NCBI GenBank assembly: GCA_030847615.1
Contig: JAUMIR010000004.1
Coordinates: 273,133,501-273,197,500 of the forward strand
Direction: 5' to 3'
DNA from: Gambelia wislizenii
Lineage: Eukaryota > Chordata > Lepidosauria > Squamata > Crotaphytidae
Length of the DNA stretch: 64,000 bases
A program made the translations under genes and the position numbers. The notes under the pieces were generated by a model. The model was not told the DNA's origin, searched no databases, and saw nothing but the letters and a program-made list of their open reading frames with translations. This document shows, piece after piece, positions 21,695-33,182 of this stretch. How positions within the stretch are numbered: the stretch's first letter is position 1; every line of letters begins with the position of its first letter.

Positions 21695-22868
21695 GGTTAT
21701 ATATTGTATATCCTGCAGAAATAATAGAAGCAGGTAGGTATTTGGGTGTCATATTGAAATACAGCAGCATGTCCTTCAACCAGGCTAACAAAGTAAGCAT
21801 TGTTCCTCACAGATCTGAATTCTTTGCTCAAGAAGCTAACTAGGGTTTTCTGTACACAAGATCTTTCTATGCAAAAGGTGTCTGGTTCAATTCTTGGCAT
21901 CTTCAGGTAGAGGTGGGACTTAGTCCTTGTCTTGGAGAGCCACTGCCTGCTGCTGTAGACGATCCTAAGTTAATAGACCAATAGCCTTTTAAGGCTCCTT
22001 TCTAAAATACAGGATGAGATTGCATAAAAGGATCTTAACCCAGCCATCCCCATCCTGGAAAAGATCTGTCACCATGTCCCTTTAAGAATCCTTCTGCTAT
22101 TAGGTGTCCTTGAGTTGTTTTGGATTACAGTTCCAATCAGCCCCTGTATGGCCATTGTAGGACATCAGGTTGGGGAGGCTCTTTTAAAGGGATAAGAAGA
22201 CAATTTGTGAGGAAATGCTAAAATAAAGTAAATAAAATAAGGAATATATTTTTATACTCCAGGCTAAGACGCTGGGTATTACATGTATCCCTTGCATTTT
22301 ATCTCATAGGTGTCAATAGTCCATTCAGCCCTCCATGAGCCAATATCAGTGGCCCTCTCATCACTCCAACATAAACTTCATAAAAGTGGGTAAGCCAGAG
22401 GTGAGAAAGATAGCAGTCTGGGTTCATGGTTGAGCAACTATATTGAGTGTCTGGCCATGCATTCACTTTCCTAGTTCTAGACATTAAAGTTATCAAACCA
22501 GTTCAATTAAAATGTAATCTTCATAAGGGGAAAAGAAACCACATTTATATAACTCTTTCCAGATGTATTTAGCAATATGCTCTCTTCTCTTCTTTGGGCT
22601 TTAGCCAGATTCATCTCCTTCATGCCTGCCTTTAACCAGTCCATGGGGAATCGGGAAGCACAGCTAGTGCAGGAAAAGACATATGCTGTAGAAATGTTGT
22701 TTTAGTAACATATTGGTGAGAGATTATGGCAGCATAGGTGAGAAGGGTTGGAAAAAAAACTCTGTGTTAGTTATGAGTGGTGGACACTCAGTATTTGATT
22801 AATGATACAGCCCCATTAAGATATTTCTACTTGGCAGTCTAGCAAGTGGCAATTCAGGTGTAACAATA
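21695..22868. other. Intron-like stretch with a decayed MITE piece
   Basis: Text at about 22105-22185 (TTGGATTACAGTTCCAATC and TTGTAGGACATCAGG) resembles a decayed copy of the palindromic DNA-transposon family. Otherwise nothing recognised. Confidence 0.35.
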
Positions 22869-22929
22869 GTAACCTGTCATGGAGAAGGGGCACATGACTG
22901 AGTTGTGCAAGCAATGGAGTCCCCTTACA

Positions 22930-23840
22930 TCTTCTAAAAATGAGATCTCATTTGCGACCGAGTGTCAAGAAGCCCCCCGCTCCTTCGCTTGCCCACAAGG
23001 ATACACACACCCGAGTAACATGCACAAAAAGGTTTTTTGTACAGAAGAAAAGGATAATTGGCGGAAAGGCCACAACTTTCTGCTTGGTGATAGACGTTAG
23101 CAGTTGGACTGGGCATGAGACAACCTGGGCAGGAAGAGAGCCCTCAACCTGCCCGTGAACCCCAGTCCGCCCAGCAAGGTGGACTTCAGAATCACGTGGG
23201 GGATCATGTGATCAAACACGTGCCTGGCCGCAAGACCATGCCACATGTTGGTCACGTGTCCGGAAGTGGTTATCCACGTGAGGGATCACGTGACAAGCCC
23301 ACGTGCCTAGACCTAACCCCCCCGGGGGAGGTGGTTGCCCAGTGGAGGTCCAGGCCCATGACCTGGCCCACCAGCCTGCAAGTCCCACCCCCCCAGATGG
23401 GTAAACAAACTCATGCCCACCGCTCAACTGGAAAGTTGTGACAAGAGGTATACAAAGCATAACCAAGAGGCTAACTAACAAAAGCAATCTAACTAGAGGG
23501 GGGAAGGGCGGGTCTTCGGCTCGCAAGAGCCAACTGACGGAGCCGGGAGCCGGCCGGGAATAAATACCCGGCCGGTGGACCAGAAAGAGGACTAGCCCCG
23601 CCTCCCAGCCAATCAGCGGCCGCGCTGAGCGCAGGCTCTGATTGGCCCCAGAGAGGCAATTCCAACCAATCAGGTGTGGCGAACCCCTACCTGATTGGCT
23701 AGTCTACTATCCTCTTCCCTGCCTGCAGAAGCAGGCTGGGAAGAGGAGGGCCAACATGGCGGCGCCCATGCCGCCATGCGGAGCTCCGGGGCCGGGGAGA
23801 CACCGGCCGCAAACGCGGCCGGCCAGGTGAGTTCTGGCAG
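22930..23840 (+). promoter_or_regulatory. GC-rich promoter-like segment with E-box and CCAAT clusters
   Basis: An isolated GC-rich block in AT-rich DNA. Six CACGTG hexamers lie within 113 bp (starts 23193, 23217, 23253, 23275, 23287, 23300); the fifth is in ATCACGTGAC, close to the CLEAR-type site. CACGTG binds bHLH-zip factors such as USF, MYC/MAX or TFEB/TFE3. Downstream are four CCAAT boxes, two per orientation (23609, 23641, 23666, 23694). Between the clusters, AATAAATA (23559-23566) sits in the loop of a perfect 9-bp GC stem (23550-23558 with 23567-23575). An ATG in good context and a splice donor follow. It may be an alternative host promoter, or an LTR or 5' region of a mobile element; I cannot decide. 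Confidence 0.5.
23756..23826 (+). other. Possible coding first exon starting MAAPMPPCG
   Basis: ATG at 23756 lies in the favourable context CCAACATGGCGG, which also matches a YY1-type initiator motif. The frame reads MAAPMPPCGAPGPGRHRPQ and reaches a consensus donor, CCAG|GTGAGT, at 23826/23827 after 23 codons plus two bases. A perfect 8-bp hairpin (CCGGCCGC, 23803-23810, with 23815-23822) lies just before the donor. I do not recognise the protein. The alternative is that this belongs to a mobile element: the DIRS gag-like ORF in this window also begins ATGGCGGCGCCC. Confidence 0.35.
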
Positions 23841-24049
23841 CCGGCATCTAAAATAATATGTGCCTTGTTAGAAATTGTGTATGTAGCCCTCTATGCATCA
23901 ACAATGTTTTGTACTCTTGTGTATGTTAGGTTTAAGCAATTTAAGAGGGTGTTGCCCATTTGGGAACAACTCTAAATAATGATCGACAATAATCATTTAT
24001 GTTGAAGGGTGAGCTATGCTTTGGGAATTGAGAACCCAAGGCTTCTTCT

Positions 24050-24196
24050 AGATCAGTGATTCCAAACTTTGGTCCTCCAGGTGTTTTGGATGCCATGTCC
24101 CAGTAGCCTTAGCCACCTTGGCCAACAGTCAGGAATTCTGGGTGATTAAGTCCAAAACATCTGAAGGACCAAAGTTTGGGAAACACTGGTCTAGAC
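24050..24196. mobile_element. Short hAT-like MITE
   Basis: The ends are inverted: CAGTGATTCCAAACTTTGG at the left and AAAGTTTGGGAAACACTGG at the right. CTCCAGGTGTTTTGGATG and its partner TCCAAAACATCTGAAGGACC extend the palindrome. About 145 bp. The terminus resembles widespread vertebrate hAT-derived short elements. Confidence 0.7.
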
Positions 24197-24434
24197 TTTG
24201 GAACTACAAAGGAAAGATGATAAACTCTATTGACTCCTTAGTCCCAAATGTGGGTTTGAAACCTGAGATTTGTTACGGGTTGCCTTGTCTTTCCATGCAG
24301 AATCATAACAAGTCTTTGTGTCTTCTGAGACTTGGAGCAGAATCTCCTTCTCCGGCTCCAAGCTTAGTGCTTCAGATGGAAGCAAGCAAATTTACCCTGA
24401 CTCCATACCACCCTGTGGGATACTTTGGGTTCAC

Positions 24435-26705
24435 AAGTATAGCATCGTAGAACTGTAGAGTTGGAAAAGACCACGAGGGCCATCCAGTCCAACCCCCTGC
24501 CATGCAGGAATCACGATCAAAGTATCCCTGACAGATGGCAATCCAGCCTCTGTTTAAAGACCTCCAAGGAAGGAGACCCCACCACGCTCCAAGGGAGTGT
24601 GTTCCACTGCCTAACAGCTCTTACTATCAGAAAGTTCCTCCTAATGTTGCGATGGAATCTCTGTTCCTGGAGCTTGCATCCATTCCTCCGTGTTCTAGTC
24701 TCTGGAGCAGCAGAAAACAAGCTTGCTCCATCCTCAATGTGACACCCCTTCAAATACTAAAACGGGGCTATCATATCACCCCTTAACCATCTTTTTTCCA
24801 GGCTAAACATACCCAGCTCCCTAAGTCTTTCCTTATAAGGCATGGTTTCCAGACCTTTCACCATTTTAGTTGCTCTCCTCTGGACACGCTCCTATTTCTC
24901 AATATCCTTTTTGAATTGTGGTGCCCAGAACTGGACACAGTATTCTAAGTGAGGCCTGTCCAAGGAAGAATAGAGTGGCACTGTTACTTCCCTTGATCTA
25001 GACACTATATTTCTATTGATGCAGCCCAAAATTGCATTGGCCTTTTTAGCTGCCTCATCACACTGTTGACTTATGTTCAACTTGTGATCTACTAGGACTC
25101 CTAGATCCCTTTTGCTTGTAGTCTCGTTCAGCCAGTGCAGTACCTTACATTTCTCCGTATTGAATTTCATTTTGTTAGCTTTGGCCCAGCTCTCCAGTCT
25201 ATCCAGGTTATTTTGAATGTTGATCCTGTCCTCTCGGGTATTAGCTACTCCTCCTAACTTGGTGTCATCTGCAAATTTGATAAGTATGCCCCTAATTCCT
25301 TCATCCAAGTCATTGATAAAGATGTTGAATAGCACTGGGCCCAGGACAGAGCCCTGTGGCACCCCACTGGTCACATCTTTCCAAGATGAAGAGGAGCCAC
25401 TGCTGAGCACCCTTTGGGTTTGGCCGGTCAACCAATTACAAATCCATTCAACAGTTAACTTGTCTAGCCCACATTTTACAAGCTTGTTTCAAGAATGTCA
25501 TGGGGAACCTTGTCAAAGGCCTTACTAAAATCAGGATATGCAATATCCACAGTGTTCCCTTCATCTACCAAGCTGGTCATTTTATATAAAAAAAGAGATC
25601 AGATTAGTCTGGCATGACTTGTTTCCTGAAACCCATGTTGACTTTTTATGATTAAGGCATTGCCTTCTAAATGTTCACAGACTCTCTGTTTAATGATCTG
25701 CTTTAGAATCTTCCCTGGTATTGATGTCAGACTAACTGGACAATAATTTGGGGGATCCTCTTTTCCCCCCTTTTTGAAGATGGGGACAATGTTTGCCCCC
25801 CTCCAGTCTGCTGGGATTTCTGTTCTCCAGGAGTTCTCAAAGATTATTGCCAATGGCTCTGAGATTACATTTGCCAGCTCTTTTAATATCCTTGGATGTA
25901 GTTCATCCAGTCCTGGAGATTTAAATTCATTTAGATTAAGAAGCTATTCCTCTACTACCTCTTTGCTTATTCTGTGCTGGATTTCCCCTTTTGTGTCCTC
26001 TGTTCCATTATCTTCATGTTGATCACCCTTTTCCTTTTCTGAAAACACTGAGGCAAAGAAGGTATTGAGTAATTCTGCCTTTTCTCTGTCCCCTGTTAGC
26101 ATTTTGCATCTTATCCACGTAGTGGCCCTACCATTCCTCCTTCTTCCTTTTGCCGTGGACATACCCCCCAAAAAACCCTTTTATTGTTCTCTCTAGCGAG
26201 CCTGAGCTCATTCTGCACTTTAGCTTTTCTGACTTTACTCCTATATGTGTTCGCTATCTGTTTGAATTCTTCTTTGGTGATTTCTCCCTTTTCCCATTTC
26301 ATATACATGCTCGTTTAAAACTTAGCTCCGTTGAAAGTTCTTTAGTCATCCTGGTTTTTTGAGACACCTCCCATTTTTCTTCCCCATTGGTACTGTTTGA
26401 AATTGTGCCTTCGGTATCTCCCTTTTGAGAAAGTCCCATCCATCTTGAAGTCCCTTCTCTTTTAGTATTCCTGACCATGGAGTCACCCCCAGTATTTCCC
26501 TGATTTTATTGAAATCAGCTCTCCTAAAATCTAGAATGCATGTCTGACTATGCCTGGCTTCTCCTTTCCATTGTATAACAAACTCCAGGAGAACATGATC
26601 ACTCTCACCTAAGGATCCCACCACTTGCACCCCATTAACCAGGTCATCCCTGTTGGTTAGGATCAGATCTAAAATAGCTGACCCCCTTGTTGCCACTTCC
26701 ACCTT
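24435..26705 (-). mobile_element. CR1 LINE, 5'-truncated and frame-broken
   Basis: The 3' end (left side) has the CR1 signature TAGAGTTGGAAAAGACCACG and CATCCAGTCCAACCCCCTGC. Reading leftwards on the minus strand, the right end gives AILDLILTNRDDLVNGVQV and GESDHVLLEF, the end of the apurinic endonuclease. Then come linker pieces, NTFFASVFSE, and the reverse transcriptase with [39 protein letters not shown] and the catalytic [21 protein letters not shown] and [10 protein letters not shown] close the protein. It is split into several frames by stops and frameshifts, so it is inactive. The endonuclease start and ORF1 are missing. Confidence 0.9.
24892..25431 (-). pseudogene. CR1 reverse transcriptase, catalytic and C-terminal part
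   Basis: This 179-codon open stretch is the best-preserved piece of the CR1 element. It holds RT block 4 ([20 protein letters not shown]), the active-site FADDTKL, and downstream [19 protein letters not shown] and a thumb-like C-terminal region. The intact family protein also has an endonuclease and is several times longer. The frame is lost upstream before the palm and fingers blocks, which continue in other frames to about 25853. Confidence 0.85.
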
Positions 26706-27990
26706 TTGGACACAGTATACACAGTATGGTATACTGTTATGGTGAACTTGGACACTGCAACACCATGGCTTAAATGTTTCTCTAGCTTCTTTTTCATGGA
26801 ATGTGATACTGCTTTGTACTTTTATGTGTTCATTTCTGCATCATGTGTGTAATTTCATAACAATTAGTGAGAGATAATAAGGAGTTAACACTTAAGGAAT
26901 CTCTGCAGCACTTTCCACCACCTAATCCCTCCCTTCCACCACCTGATCTGCTGAATCCTGACTTTTCATGCACAATATTCTCCTTTCACAATCTGCTCTG
27001 TATATCCTTCAAAAAATAAGCCACAGCAATAAATGGGTATTGAGCACCCACCCCTACCCCACACACCAGATCCTAGTCAGAGAGTCCTGGGTTCAATTAT
27101 TTCAAATAGGTTTTGTTCTGAATGGACTTTGAAACTCTAACCATGGTTTGAACATCGAAACAAACAAGCAAAACCATAATTTAGATATGTTCATCAATGT
27201 TTATTTTCTGTTTGCTCAGCACTCTTGTGTATATGACAGACCAGTCTCCAGAGGAAGAGCCACAGTTGTGGTGATGCTTTCTCAAAAGAGATGTTATCCT
27301 AATATTCACTTAGGACAAACTTTCACTTGAAAGCCAGCTTCTGGTTTGACAGCTGATTTTCAACTACAAGTGAGTCAGTTTGGAAATTATGCCAAGCTAC
27401 ATACAGCTCAGTCTCTTGAAACAAGGGTCAGTTAATGTCTAAATTTAACTAAGTTTTAGATGAAGAATGGCTGTCCCTTTGTCAGGTGTGATTCTATCCA
27501 GGGGGAATGCCTGTCTCAAGAGATCAATAACCTGTAAGGTGTTTCTCCATTTGATTCTGTTATTTTGTTTCAACATGAGCATTTTTATGTGCAAACTTTT
27601 GACAGCTTCACTTTTCATCTGTTCTGCTAATGGATAGTGTACTGAAGCCAGAGCTGATAGAAATTTAAAAAATATATGTGGAAATCTTAATAGAGATTGA
27701 AGCCTGATGTGTTGTGCTAGGGATGCCTATTTGGTTATTTTTTCACAAAAGTAAAATAAATGAAACATCTGGTTTTGAAAATAAATGGTTATAATTTGAG
27801 TTTGAAAAAAACAGATTGGTCTCTTTATACTATATATGTAATCAGGTGGAACAGACATTCTCTTAGTTTTAGTCTCTGTATAGTATAATTCAATGTGTGA
27901 TATAATATGTTTTTTATATAAAGAAAGCAGTCTCTCTTTACTCCTTGTAGCTAGGGAAAAAAATCTAGGTCAAGAGATTCTGTCTTATTA
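26706..27990. other. Intron-like AT-rich stretch
   Basis: No exon or repeat family recognised. Confidence 0.4.
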
Positions 27991-28115
27991 ATAACTTAGG
28001 GCTCTTCTCAACAAAAATTATCCTCAGCAGCTTTCTGGCCTCCCTGTTTCTTCGCTATTGTTCGGAAAGGCAAAATGCCCCTTCTGACCTTCTCCCATTC
28101 ACCCTTCAAGATATA

Positions 28116-28117
28116 AA

Positions 28118-28164
<47 letters not shown>
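28116..28164. repeat. (CT)n microsatellite
   Basis: A CT run of roughly 20 units followed by CAGAGGGAGAG. It resembles the GA/CT tails of the LINE family at 61 kb, but no adjacent LINE sequence is recognisable. Confidence 0.8.
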
Positions 28165-28165
<1 letters not shown>

Positions 28166-28304
28166 AGGGAGAGATTTATTTGGGTTTTTGTCTTGCTTCT
28201 CTCAATGCATGTAAATCCAATAGAACTGTTTCCCTCTGTGAATGGGTTACTGCACCAGCATAAAACACATTTGCTCAGAAGCAAGTTAGTAGATTTAGTT
28301 AAGA

Positions 28305-28435
28305 GGTGGGAATCATGTAGCCCTCCAGATGATGTTGGATTGCAACTCTTAGCAGCTAGCATAGCCAGTAGTGAGGAATGAGTCGCAGTCTAACAACATC
28401 TGGAGGTCTATTTGATTCGTAGCCCTGGTTTAAAC
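28305..28435. mobile_element. Palindromic short DNA transposon (CCAGATGTTGTT family)
   Basis: The arms are AGCCCTCCAGATGATGTTGG at the left and CTAACAACATCTGGAGG at the right. The centre is CTAGCATAGCCAGTAGTGA. This is the same family as 18973-19110. Confidence 0.6.
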
Positions 28436-29825
28436 TAATATGGCACATTTTCCCCACACACCTTGAACTATAGGATATGGTTTGTTGTGTTGTATTCTCA
28501 GATTGTTCAGACGCCTGGTTGTGTTGTGATGTCAGGCTGTTCAGATATATGTGAGGACTGAGAAAACCATATTGACAGGCTACTTGAAGGTACAGTACAT
28601 ACACATACACACTGTCCTTACTAAATATTGGAAGGTACAAACACAATGTGCTGTCCCACTGATTTGAACAAGCTTCCTTTACCTAGTTTGTTTTTTGATT
28701 TATTGGTTCTAATGGTGGAGTCATCCATCTCTTTCTGACATGTATATAATCTGGCCTAATCAATCAGATTTGACCTCTTCCTCTATTCCAAATCAACCAG
28801 TCCCTCTGTTTGCAACTGTAGACTCCTACTTGCTTGCATACTAGTGCATCTACTTTCCTGCATCTCTGCCTGATGACCTTATTCTTTCCATACTTGCATG
28901 TTTTTAAAAACAGAGTTATCCTTATAGAGTGTATAGAGACATCTATTTTCTTTGTTCTGTGAACATCACTTTGGCTTGCATGACTGTCTTTTAGATTATG
29001 CATTCCCCTGGGCATAAGCTGAATTTCTTGAACAGTCTGTAAAGTCACTTGCACATTTGAAGCATTACCATAAATGAATAATAAATATATCTTTTGTTGC
29101 ATTGTTTATCTGACCTTCTGATCTGTACAAAGAAAGTGGTAGTGGTGGTGGACAGGGATCAATAGGAAAATTAGGGCACCAAGAAATCTAAAAATCTACT
29201 TAATTGTGAATTTTCATCTGCATCATTCTATGTAACTCACACAAGCAGAACTGGTATCTGCCTCTTGTGTGTTTGTTAAGTGCTGTCAGACATAGATATG
29301 AGAAAGGAAGAAATATGTGAAGGAACATTTTTGTCTGAAATTTCATTTTTATTAGGGCTGAACTGCACCAAGCCTTTAAAAATTAAGGAAGTTATCAATC
29401 ATATTCTACTTAATACTGTGTTCTGTTTAAAGCTTTTTTGTATGTGCCCATGGGATTTGTAACGTAGTCTCTCTCCTCTTTCTCACACTGAATAGATTAT
29501 CATGTTTTCTGTGCAGAGTTTTCAAAATGAGAGAATGTAGTTATACACTGTTGCCTTGTTTCAACTGTATTTAGTTATATTTATTTTAGGGATTTGGGAA
29601 ACTGGTCCCTTCTGCTTTTTTGGAAGTATCCACTTTGTACAGACCTCTTAAAATGTATGGAGGCAATGCTTTGGATAGCTTGGCTTTTCCAAACAATGCG
29701 TATGCATGTTTTATATTCACACACACCCGGCCAAAAAAAACAAACAAACACCAAATTGTTTTAGTGAACTGATATTTATCTATATGTATCATATAGGGAC
29801 AACGTTCCCCATAAGTCCTCTATAA
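28436..29825. other. Intron-like stretch
   Basis: No gene recognised. The minus-strand frame at 28764-29102 is the longest here but shows no domain. Confidence 0.4.
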
Positions 29826-30002
29826 GGACAGCACAGAAAGAATCACAACCCGGAAACATCACCCAAGGAGACCGTCTGCTGTGCTTTCTGCAACCGGACT
29901 TGTTTATCTCAGATTGGCCTTTTTAGTCATCAGCTTGCAGAAAGTGCGGGATGGGTCCTTCCTGAATCTTCGTATGTGAAGAAAAGCCAGAGAAAGAGAG
30001 AT
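29826..30002 (+). mobile_element. 3' end of the same LINE family as at 61.1-62.3 kb
   Basis: CAGAAAGAATCACAACCCGG through CTTTCTGCAACCGGACTTG, CAGATTGGCCTTTTTAGTC, GCTTGCAGAAAGTGCGGGAT and AAGAAAAGCCAGAGAAAGAG follows the reverse complement of 61080-61260. The C-terminal zinc-finger-like frame is preserved only in pieces. No clear target duplication. A heavily 5'-truncated insertion. Confidence 0.8.
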
Positions 30003-30544
30003 TTATATTTGTAGGCTGGTGTCAGTATGCTGTCTATTGTAGCTGAGAACAGCTGCTTAAAATTGCGTCCAGTTGAAAAAGAGGTTATTTTCAGAATACT
30101 GGTAGACATTCCATGCACTTATGTACACTTCTCTAGTAGCTTTGCCTGATAATTTATGTCTCTAACTGCCAATTATTCCTTTGCCCCCTCCCACATAGTA
30201 GAAATAAAATTAGACAAATGGTGTGACCACCAGGAGAATGTAACAATCTGTACTTGAAATTGATCCTGGTAGATGTCATTATCACCACTAGTTGTACATG
30301 CAGATCAAGGCTAAGTTATACATAGAGACAACCCACAGTAATCAGTGAAGTTAACTGAGTTTCATTGTGTCAGCTTTAGTATCTTGGAAGTCGGAAACCA
30401 ACCCAGTTAGTTTGTTATTAAGATCCCCAGTGTCAAAGAATTTTTGAAACGTATGTAAAATGTTAGTAGTGGGCTAATAATCTCATTAGAAGTGCCCAAA
30501 GAATGAAGAATTTAATTAATGGTTGAGTCTATAAACAGGGAGAG
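30003..30544. other. Stretch with no recognised feature
   Basis: AT-rich; nothing coding. Confidence 0.4.
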
Positions 30545-30665
30545 GGAACATGCATCCCTCCAGATGTTGTTAAAATGCAGGTCATATTATTAGCATTTGT
30601 CTTTGCTGATTAGGGGTGATTTGCTGATTAGGGGCATCAGCTGGAAGGCCACACGATTCCCATTC
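30545..30665. repeat. Decayed palindromic DNA transposon
   Basis: The left end CCCTCCAGATGTTGTTAAAA matches the family at 18973 and 28305; the right end GCTGGAAGGCCACACGATTC is weaker. It contains a small internal duplication of TTTGCTGATTAGGGG near 30603-30630. Confidence 0.5.
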
Positions 30666-31317
30666 CTGAGAAGAAGAAAAAGGTGGTTCTTTTTATATTC
30701 AGATCTTCTAGATGTGTTATGCATCCTGCTTCTTTCATTATTAATGATAAAGCTCTTTCATTTACAGTATACTTGTTAATGATGTGTGTTCCATGTGTGT
30801 CAGCTTGTTCACACCTTACAGCAGTACCTTTTTTTTCCTCTTGGAAAGATTTACATAGTAGCACCAAGTAACATCTTTGGAATCTCAGCAGCATGTAGAA
30901 GAATAATGAGAAAGCATTCTTCATCTGCTGCTGCAGTACTTCCTTGTGTAAAAATCTGTTTCATATTAAGTGAAACCATAGAAGACACAAACATGTTCCA
31001 AGAGGGCTGTATGTCAAATAGGCACTCATAAGTAAGAGTTACAGAAACTAAACATAGAATAATGGCTACAAGGTGACTAAACATGTATTGTGTAATTCTT
31101 TTGCATAAATGTCATTGCCTTCTATTCTAATATTTCAGGATTGTCAAGAAAGAGGCAGTGGCTTTTGGCAGTGGTGAGCTGAAATGCCAAGGCACTTCGG
31201 CTGATGCTCCCATGTGCTGATACAATGGTTTGCAGTTGATTTGTTGTAGCATAAAATGGTTGGGGATGTGCGTTGATTGGAAAATAATACAATATAGATT
31301 ATACAATATAGATTATA
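30666..31317. other. Stretch with no recognised feature
   Basis: AT-rich, with a short ATAGATTATACAAT-type duplication at about 31295-31320 next to the SINE start. Confidence 0.4.
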
Positions 31318-31360
31318 CAGAACCAGCATGGTGTAGTGGTTTGAACATTGGACTAGGACA
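31318..31360 (+). mobile_element. Sauria SINE, 5' (tRNA-like) part, interrupted
   Basis: AGAACCAGCATGGTGTAGTG and GTTTGAACATTGGACTAGG are the tRNA-like head with the A box. The SINE continues at 32008 after an insertion of about 650 bp. Confidence 0.8.
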
Positions 31361-32007
31361 CAGGGCGGGGGTGTCTATATGTTGAAAATACCCCTCACAG
31401 AATTTGCTCAAAAAAAACCAAACTGTCTTAATGGGATCCATCATTGTCTCATATTGTGAAGGAGGAGGGCCAAAAAGAGGAAAAACTATGCAAGAAAAGC
31501 ATTCACAGCTTTTCCTGACTTTTTTAAAAAAAGCTCCAGTGATATGCTTATTTTCACTCGTTAAGACAAGTGATTTGACATGAATCCTTTCCCATACAAG
31601 ACAAAGTACAAACCTGATTAGCTGGATAAGCGTAGGGGGTAGGGCTGGGTTACAGAGCAAGCACCTGCTGCCACCATGTTGGATTTTCGCCTTAGTGAGT
31701 GATTGCTAAGGTGGTAAAACAGGGATTTGTGCTATCCCCCCCCCTCTCTCTCTCTCTCTTTTTTTTTTTTTTTTTGGAAGGGTGGAATATCACTTGTGCG
31801 CACCATAGAAATAGATGGGTTTTTTTAAAAAAATTGTTCAGCGGTGGCAGATTTAAAAATTCAAGTAATCCACTTGTGGCCACTGTCTCAGCTATAGGCA
31901 TGTGAAGTTTATGGGGGCTGTAAAACCATTAAGACAGGTGGCAACTGCTGTGACTTCCTGTTACTCTGGAGCAGTCTGGATTTTTTTTTCCTTTGAGTAG
32001 ACAAGCC
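31361..32007 (+). mobile_element. About 650-bp MITE, copy B, inside the SINE
   Basis: The left end is CAGGGCGGGGGTGTCTATA and the right end GAGTAGACAAGCC. The interior matches copy A: GCTGGATAAGCGTAGGGGG, CCATGTTGGATTTTCGCC, CACTTGTGCGCACCATAG, AAGACAGGTGGCAACTGC. Flanks CTAGGACA (31353-31360) and CTAGGAGA (32008-32015) agree at 7 of 8 positions, compatible with an 8-bp duplication, although the exact ends are uncertain. An expanded C/CT/T tract at 31736-31775 lies inside. Confidence 0.75.
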
Positions 32008-32216
32008 CTAGGAGACCAGTGTTCCAACCCCTGCTTCGTCATTAAAATCAATTGGGTGATCTTGGGCTATTCAGACTCTCTCAGCCTCAAAGGAAGGTAG
32101 TGGCACACCTCCTGTGAACAAATTCTTCCAAGAAAATCCAATGATAGGTTTGCCTCATGGTTGCCATAAGTCAGAAATGACTTGAAGGCACACAACAACA
32201 GCAGCAACAGATGGAT
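32008..32216 (+). mobile_element. Sauria SINE, 3' part, after the interruption
   Basis: GGAGACCAGTGTTCCAACCC resumes the tRNA-like head at the B box. It is followed by GGTGATCTTGGGCTATTCAG, the CCTCAAAGGAAGGTAG body, GGTTGCCATAAGTCAGAAAT and GACTTGAAGGCACACAACAA. Together with 31318-31360 it makes one SINE. Confidence 0.8.
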
Positions 32217-32552
32217 ATACTTACTTGGATGAGAATGCCCATCCATATTGAATTGCCTTCAGTAAAATGTAGATTTGAATATATACCCACAACCACATTT
32301 TGCTACAGTTAGCCAGACTTAACTCTATAGAAGCTGAGTTAGGCCAGAGCAAAGGTTTCATCACACAGTGTAGTGAGATTGTAAAAGCAGGCAAAGCCAA
32401 AGGTTACTTCTCCAGAAACATGGACATGTTTCTTCTCCCCATCTTCACTGAATAAAAGCCCTAAAAATGCCACCAAGGCAATGTTAATATATACCTGTAA
32501 CCAAAGACAAAGAAAATAGTCCCTCCCTCCAGCCCTGCCAGGGGTTTAAATC

Positions 32553-32825
32553 ATAGAATCATAGAGTCGGAAGAGACCACAAGGGTCATCTAGTCCAACC
32601 CCCTGCCCTTCAGGAATACACAATCAGAGCATTCCTGACAGATGGCCATCCAGCCTCTGTTTTAAAACCTCCAAAGAAGGAGACACCACCACACATCAAG
32701 ACAATGCATTCCACTGCCAAGCAGCTTTTACTGTCAGGAAGTTCTTCCTAATGTTTAGGTGGAATCTCTTTTCCTATAGTTTGTGTCCATTTCTTGAAAG
32801 CTTCTGGTAGTGCTGCTGTTTGAAT
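32553..32825 (-). mobile_element. CR1 LINE 3'-end fragment
   Basis: ATAGAATCATAGAGTCGGAA, CATCTAGTCCAACCCCCTGC, GATGGCCATCCAGCCTCTGT and CAGGAAGTTCTTCCTAATGT match the 3' part of the CR1 element at 24435. It is reversed, with no recognisable protein left. Confidence 0.8.
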
Positions 32826-33182
32826 GTGAACATTTTTACTAAGTGTTACTTTTAAATCTGAGAGCTACAAAAACCCCTGTATGTGCCAAGATTTTGCAGT
32901 CAGACAGATAGTAGTGTGAAGTACCAGCCATCTAGTCCCATTGTATTTTTCAGGCCTCCAGATAGAGGATATGACATTGGCAGTGAACAAGGGATGTGCA
33001 TATCAGTGTAGGTGGCACTTCAGGGCCAAAAAATTGTTGGGAAAGCTATCTCAAACCTTAAAAAATAGAAACAGACTATTCTTCATGCTACATTACACGT
33101 TGTAGCCCAGATCCTACATATTTATCTTGCTTAGTGGCTGCTCACAGAAGCAGGCATTAAATGTATTGCCAAGTGCAGTGCT

